This document shows, one piece after another, positions 58,085 through 64,000 of a DNA stretch of 64,000 nucleotides. Each line of letters begins with the position of its first letter. The stretch's first letter is position 1. Origin of the DNA: Ctena decussata. Its lineage: Eukaryota; Mollusca; Bivalvia; Lucinida; Lucinidae. The notes beneath the pieces are model-generated. The model was not told the DNA's origin. It made no database searches and saw only the letters and a list, made by a program, of their open reading frames with translations. The translations under genes were made by a program, and so were the position numbers. Location: positions 52,069,757 to 52,133,756 of the forward strand of contig OZ022499.1 in NCBI GenBank assembly GCA_963989385.1. Direction: 5' to 3'.

Positions 58085-59705
58085 ACTATACAGGTACAGC
58101 ATACAAACAAATGACGACCAAAAAACACTAAAATGCTTAGAATGCTCAGCAGAGTATTTGCAAAACAAGACTACATAATAGTTTTTTGATTGATTGATTT
58201 GATGCTTAACGTCCACGCTAAACAACTATGGTCATGTCGGGACGGCCAGTTACCCTAACCACACTATTCCTGGGCAGGCTTAGACCTCCTAAGCGGTTAA
58301 CCAGTACTAAGTGCACATACTTTCGCCAGTAACTGAAAACTGCCCTTCTTGAATCAGCGGAAGGAGAAACGAAAGTATGTGGCCAGACCGGGTTTCGAAC
58401 CCAGGACCTCTGACTTATGAGTAAGATTACATAATAACAATGATTACACTATCATAACATATTTACATAAAAAGCATTTGAAATGCCCTTTATCGGGCGC
58501 ATAGACTCAGAAGTTTGTAAGCGAGAAAATGGCGTCGCTGTCTTCAATCCTCATGTAACTGAATACAATAAACACACCGCTACAAATGGAAGAGTAGGGC
58601 GCATTGAGCCAAACGTTTGCAAACGAGAATATTGTCCTAATGAAGCTTTGATAAACACACCGCTACAGAGCAAAAATCAAGTTGGGCCATTATATCTAGC
58701 CTTACAGTGAATGGATAAACTGAATTGATGTCAGAGATGATGTAAACTGCAGTATACAGGTAAGGCATACAAATGGACAAATAATCACAAAAAAACACAT
58801 AACGGCAAAATAATATTTGCCAAACAGAAGTAAATATGCTACATAACTACATGAAAAACAAACAAATCTCCCGCACCTACTGCAACCACAGCGGGCCCTT
58901 GCCCCACTATTATCCAAATAAGTTTGATGTCCCAGCGGTGGTGACAGTTACTTAGTACCATCGCCAAAGATTTGCGAACGAGCATCCGGCCCTTATGAAA
59001 CTGATTGCAATTGGAAATCGTGCAGTAAAGTGAATAGAGAAACTGAATCGATGTCAAAATCACAAAAAGCACGTCATGGCCAAAACAATATTTGCCAAAC
59101 ATAAATGTGCACAACTACATGAAAAAGGGTTAAACAATTCTTCCTGCACATACTGCAACCACAGCAGGCCTTTGCTCTACTACTATCTAAGTTAGTGAAA
59201 TGCCCCGGCACAGAAAGTTACCCAGCACCGTCGCCAAAATTTTGCAATCGAGAATCTGGCCCTTCTGGAGCTGATGAACACACTGCTGCAATTGGGAATC
59301 GTGTCGTAAAGTAAATGGCATTACTGAATGGATGGACATCATGACCAAAACAGGATTTTCCTAACAAGACTACATATGCTGGATAACTACATGGAAAAGG
59401 ATCCAAACACTCCCTCCCGTACCTACTGCAACCACAGCAGGCCCTTGCCCTACTATTATCTAAAGGAGTGGGGTGTCCGGCACTGAAAGTCACCTAAAAC
59501 CATCGCCAAAAACTTGCAAACAAAAATCTGGTCCTTATGGAGCTGATGAAAACACCGCTGTAATTGAAAATCGTGCGGTAAGTTAAATGGAAGAATTGAA
59601 TGGATATCAAAATCAGAAAAAAAGCACATCGTATCCAAACAATATTTGCCAAACAAACTACATATGCCGCATAACTACCTGAAAAAAAGAGAAATGTTAC
59701 AGTAT
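58085..59705 (+). repeat. ~280-bp tandem array (about five units), with SINE insertion
   Basis: Units share ACCGTCGCCAAAA...TTGC, GGCCCTTATGGAGCTGAT, GTAAAGTAAATGG and AATATTTGCCAAACA...CTACAT. Repeats of the GTAAATGG area are near 58706, 59025, 59303 and 59578. One further piece returns at 60731-60845 after the next array, so the middle array may have been inserted in it. Confidence 0.75.
58181..58423 (-). repeat. tRNA-derived SINE, reverse orientation, with target duplication
   Basis: Left end is the tail GATTGATTGATTT; right end has GGGTTTCGAACCCAGGACC, the complement of a B box with its stem. Flanked by AGACTACATAATA (58168-58180) and AGATTACATAATA (58424-58436), a 13-base duplication with one mismatch. 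It sits in the first unit of the 280-bp array. Confidence 0.85.
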
Positions 59706-59719
59706 GTAACAATGCCTCC

Positions 59720-60730
59720 GAAGGCCCCTTAAACTAACCTTTGACCCGCCTGTGACCTTGACCTTGGGCAAGGAACCCAAAGCTTGCAAGTGAGACGCCT
59801 AAAATTTTTATCATGCTTTACCTTCTGTGAAGTTTGATGAAATTTACTTGAGCAGTCTTCAGTCAGTTTGGAGATATAATCTGACCTATGAGCCCTGATT
59901 GTGACCCTGACCTTGGGAATGGGAACCTAAATTTTGTTTGTGACATACCATCTCATTATGTTTTACCATTTCAGGAAGTTTGATACAGTTTGCTTAAGAA
60001 GTCTGTTTAGTAATTGGGGAGCAACAACTAGACCTTTGACCTCAAACTGTTTCCTTGAACTTGGGTGTGAAAGCCTATTTCTTGTGTGTGGTTTACCTTC
60101 TCAGGAAAGCTTCATCTTTCTGTGAAGATTGAGGGACTTTGCTTTGGTACATTTCTGAGCAAGTGTTGAGTCATGATTTGACATCTGACCCAAGATACTG
60201 ACCTTGACCCTGGGTTTGGTAATCTAAATATCATATGTGACAAACCTTCTCATTATGCTTTGTATTTCTGTGAAATTTGATGTAATTCAGTTATGTAGTT
60301 TTAAAGTAATCACAGAGACACTATTTGACCGCTAACGGTGACCTTGACCTTGGGTTCGGGAATATAAATATTGAATGTAACAAACCTTCTCATTATGCTA
60401 CATTTCTATGAAATTTGATGAAATTCAGTTATGTAGTTTTAAAGTAATCGCAGAGACACTATTTGACCTCTAACTCCCGACAGTGACCTTGACCTTGGAC
60501 GCGGGAGCATAAATCTTGTATGCGACACACCTTCTGATTATGCTTTATCTTTGTTAAGTTACATCAAATTTGCTTCAGTAGTTTGTAAGTTATAGCTGAC
60601 ACACGATTTAAAACATGATTTGACCTTTGACCCAACTGTGACCTTGACCTTGGGCGTGGGAACCAAAATCTTGTGCGACACACCTTCTCATTGTGCTCTA
60701 TCTTTCTGTGAAGTTTCATCAAATTTGCCT
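59720..60730 (+). repeat. ~150-bp tandem array with TGACCTTGACCTTGGG
   Basis: About seven units, each with TGACCTTGACCTTGGG (59754, 59908, 60340, 60484, 60641 and two weaker), CTTCTCATTATGCT and TTCTGTGAAGTTTGATG. No coding. Confidence 0.85.
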
Positions 60731-60845
60731 CAAACTAGCACCGTCGCAAAAAATTGCGAACGAGAACTTGGCCCTTATGGAACTGATAAACACACCCTGC
60801 AATTCGAAATCAAGTGGGGAATAATATCGTGCGGTAAAGTAAAAT

Positions 60846-61920
60846 GGATCTAGAAAATATGTTTATGAAACACTATACCCCCAACCTTATGCTTGCCTCT
60901 AAAGAAGATGTATCCGTTCATCTACATCTTAGTCTGTAACTGTATGCCAAATATATAAGGAAAATAGCTTAGCGGTTCTAATTTTGTTCACAAAGTTATT
61001 CATATACACATGTAGCTTCTTTGTATTCAAAATGCCTATGTCTGAAAATGGGACAAATTTTACCAAAAATTTATGAAATAGACTCAAAAGTTAATCAGGT
61101 CATCTACACCTTAGTCCAAACCTGCATGCCAAATATAAGGATCCTAGCTTATGCGATTCTTCAGATATTTTGTTCACAAGCTCGTTCCTATACAAAATGC
61201 CTATGTCCGAAAAAGGGGCATAACTCAAACAAAAATTAACCAATGTTTTTTCAAAACTTAATCAGATCATCTATGCCTTAGGCAATGTCTGCCTGCAAAA
61301 AATATGATCCTAGCATCTGGGGTTCTCAAGATATTTTGTTCACAAGGTTCCATACGCTTACAATGCACTAAGTCGAAAAAGGGACATAATTCGATCAAAA
61401 ATTCACGATTTTTTTTCAAAATTTAATCAGGTCATCTACACCACAGGCAGTATCTTCCTGCAAAAAATCATTATCATAGCATCAGGGATTCTCGAGATAT
61501 TTTGTTCACAAGGTTCCGTAGGCTTATAATGCACTAAGTCGAAAAAGGGGCATAACTCGGTCAAAAATTCACATTTTTTTTTCAAAAGTTAATCAGGTCA
61601 TCTACACCTTGGGCAATGTCATCCTGCAAAAAAAAATCATGATCCTAGCATCAGGGGTTCTTGAGATATTTTGTTCACAAGGTTCCATAGACTAAGTCGA
61701 AAAAGGGGCATAACTCTGGAAATATGTGACCGGCGGAAAAAATAAAAAAATACGGGTCCGCTTATTTTTCATGTACGTGCCACATATAAAATTTCAAGAT
61801 CCTAGCGTAAGCAGTTCTTGAGTTTCCCAACTGCATAAAGGCGTTACGGACGGACAGACGGACGGATGGACAGGCCCAAACCAATAAGCCCCCTCCACTT
61901 CTCCGAAGTTGGGGGCATAA
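60846..61920 (-). mobile_element. array element in reverse orientation, ~165-bp units
   Basis: Units with AATCAGGTCATCTACACC (near 61098, 61262, 61428, 61591), TTTTGTTCACAAGGTTCC and GTCGAAAAAGGGGCATAACT. On the right is the microsatellite GACGGACAGACGGACGGATG (61849-61870) and a hairpin CCCCCTCCACTTC/GAAGTTGGGGG, then CATAAAAA. Read on the minus strand this is T-run, hairpin, TCCGTCC microsatellite, array: the same plan as the other array elements. The far end is unclear. Confidence 0.6.
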
Positions 61921-62390
61921 AAACTAAACGGATGTCAGACATGAGGAAATGTTGCTTCAAACAAGGAATGTGGCTGTGCACTGGCAGATTGAGCTGAAGA
62001 CAGAAATGGTGCAAAAATATATACTGAAAGGATTTAAAAACTTCCACTTTTTATGGCTGGCTGCTGATCTGTTCACTCAGGACAGTGTTGAATATCTAAC
62101 GATAAATTGCTTAAAACTTATCAAATTTGAAAATTACGCAGTTAATTGGTACTTTTTACTTAAATGACGTCAGTAAAAGAGCGTTACGTCACTGAAATGC
62201 ATAAGGCGATGCCGGCGTTATCTTATGCAACACTCTTTTCGACCATTTCTTACTGTCTTAATATTGCGACGTCATCCACGTTGATTTGCAAATATCATAG
62301 CGGATGATGCTGTCGCGCAAAGCCTATTACGGAGACGGCGTCGACGTTAGTTAACGTTATGATCTCTGGTTTTTGATTAAGAAATAGATT

Positions 62391-62543
62391 AGCTCTAGCA
62401 GTGAATTGTTGAGTAATAATTCACTGTTTGGAGGTCAGGTGTAAAGTAGATCATATCATGAGCGTGGAGCGCGAGTGATATATCTACTTACAACTGACCG
62501 ACAAACAGTGAATTATTACTGACAATAATTCAATGCTATAGCT
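62391..62543. repeat. foldback, ~153 bp
   Basis: Left arm AGCTCTAGCAGTGAATTG, then AGTAATAATTCACTGTTTG; the right arm is the complement (CAAACAGTGAATTATTACT...CTATAGCT). Arms about 68 bases with some mismatches. Confidence 0.8.
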
Positions 62544-63352
62544 GAACTATTTCGATTCTAACACTCAAAAACGCTGAAAAACTATTCTTTTCATTCAAAT
62601 TCTCCCAACCTTCCTGCCAGCGCATTCATGCTCCCGCCAATATTCTGAACTGTATCTAAGATATATGTACGTTTTTATGGCGATTTAAGAAAGAAATAGA
62701 GACGTTACACCGTCTAACGTCTCAAAACGTCACAAAATTACGTCAGATATTGCAGTGACGTCAGCAATCTGACTCACGCGCTCCGTAACAGTGAATTGTT
62801 GCAGAATAAAACACGGCAACTTTCCATTGCTTCTATAGGCGCACTGTGTTAGAATCTCGGTTAGATGCTTTTCTGACGGTCTTCTGAGCGTCCTGCAAAA
62901 AGTGCACGTTGTCTGAGATTTTACATTGCCGTAATTAACACATAACATTGTCACGCGACGTCATTTTTTGAAATTTCAGCATTTATCTGGCCCAAAACTC
63001 TGCGCCTGTTTGCGATTTTTAGGCGCGGTAGGCTAAATAAAGCCACAGACCGAGTTCAAACTTTTAAAATTAATTTGATATCGTAAGAGAAATGTTTCTT
63101 CAGAAAACTGTATACATGAAGCTATATATCCATATGTAAATGGTACTAAGAACACGAGGAGCACGTGCTTTTTCCTGACCGATTCGGTTGAACGATTTCA
63201 GATTCGGTATACTGATATAATCAGGTACTAGAGAATATATATGTTGTAAAATTTTGGTGGACGTAGCTGCATTCATTTTTGAGATATTCAAAATTAATGA
63301 GTGGAAGTTTTTAAAGCCTTTCAGTATATATAGAGGATCTTACATAAGTGTC

Positions 63353-63459
63353 CATGTATTATTGAATTTATTAAACGAGTTGGGGAAAAAGATAAGATGC
63401 GAGGCTTTGCCGAACATCTTATCGGTTTTCAACGAGTTTAATAAATTCAATAATACATG
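63353..63459. repeat. hairpin with 30-base perfect arms
   Basis: CATGTATTATTGAATTTATT...AACGAGTTG and its complement ending AATAATACATG, with a loop of about 47 bases that contains a smaller AAGATAAGATG/CATCTTATC pair. Confidence 0.85.
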
Positions 63460-63478
63460 AGCACGAATGCAAGATTCT

Positions 63479-63679
63479 ATTTATCATATGACACTAAAAT
63501 CGCATTTTATTAGCAAATTTTGTACTCAAACGTCATAATTTCTCCATTAGAAAACGCGACGTATTTTGCACGTCAACGTACAATGTTACGACGTAATTTG
63601 CATATTTAATCCACTAGTGGATTATCGTTTTTAATGCATGGCTTTATTACACTCTCAGATGCGACGTCATATGATAAAT
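63479..63679. repeat. short inverted-repeat element, 201 bp
   Basis: Ends ATTTATCATATGAC and GTCATATGATAAAT (14 bases, perfect). Holds the 18-base palindrome TAATCCACTAGTGGATTA (63607-63624) and several ACGTCA/ACGTAA words. Confidence 0.6.
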
Positions 63680-63759
63680 ATATAACCTTGATGTTCATTA
63701 CAAATTTTGATATTTTCTACGAAATGATCTCTATAAGTCCAAAGTGTCCTTTAATATTT

Positions 63760-63761
<2 letters not shown>

Positions 63762-63813
<52 letters not shown>

Positions 63814-63823
63814 GGGGGGGGGG
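63762..63823. repeat. (TG)n microsatellite then G-run
   Basis: About 24 TG units followed by TAGGGGGGGGGGGG. Confidence 0.95.
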
Positions 63824-64000
63824 GTGATAATTTGCTTTGCGTTATAAAATAGAATTGTTTTGATCAAGTTTCATAAACTTTAGATAATGGAAATTTGTTA
63901 GATATGTGATGTACGCTTTCAATAGAACTGTTCCAGCAATACGACAACACAATTAAAGACACATTTTTGATTGCATAATACCCTAATAACCGTTTATTGG

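Larger units (their letters stand above)
61921..64000. other. intergenic with several foldbacks, no gene recognised
   Basis: Holds foldbacks at 62391-62543, 63353-63459 and 63479-63679 and a TG tract. 61921-62390 and 62544-63352 contain many ACGTCA words but no frame or other element I can name. Confidence 0.6.

Overview
The window is animal nuclear DNA, AT-rich and dense in repeats. It holds the 3' part of one intron-rich gene (a beta-type spectrin, + strand, 1-30793) and one intronless gene (ankyrin repeats fused to a cGAS/Mab-21-type nucleotidyltransferase, + strand, 54145-56844). GT-AG splicing, tRNA-derived SINEs, foldback MITEs, and elements carrying a TCCGTC-type microsatellite plus an internal tandem array point to a marine invertebrate. 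My best guess is a bivalve mollusc. That guess rests on memory of how such repeats look, not on a search.

Region 1 (1-30793): twelve exons can be placed by frame, splice sites and phase. Together they give 2187 coding bases, exactly divisible by three, with one terminal stop (728 residues in the window). They encode the last spectrin repeat(s), the partial repeat expected to pair with alpha spectrin, a charged helical stretch, a proline/basic linker, a PH domain split over two exons, and a lysine-rich C-terminus. Two small frame-neutral exons (18066-18131, 25333-25527) could be skipped. The introns carry copies of a ~236-bp palindromic MITE, SINEs, and large elements with a shared hairpin/microsatellite/array plan.

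Region 2 (30794-40826): probable 3' UTR, then intergenic DNA with a 599-bp TA-flanked inverted-repeat transposon, a SINE and foldbacks. No convincing gene.

Region 3 (40827-52096): a ~177-bp satellite array (about 44 copies) that grew inside a mobile-element shell. It has a ~1237-bp higher-order period and is interrupted by a 5'-truncated non-LTR retrotransposon (- strand) whose reverse transcriptase frame has one stop. A short relative of the shell (51636-52096) holds a single clear copy of the same monomer.

Region 4 (53036-57690): two palindromic MITEs, then the ankyrin/nucleotidyltransferase gene with a possible TATA box, a good start context and a poly(A) signal just after the stop. All three catalytic acidic residues are in place, so it looks like an active cGAS-like receptor with an ankyrin sensor or scaffold. 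This is the most interesting gene in the window.

Region 5 (57690-64000): a mariner-like end, three different tandem arrays in a row (about 280, 150 and 165 bp periods) with a SINE inserted in the first, then a cluster of foldbacks and a long TG tract. No gene seen.
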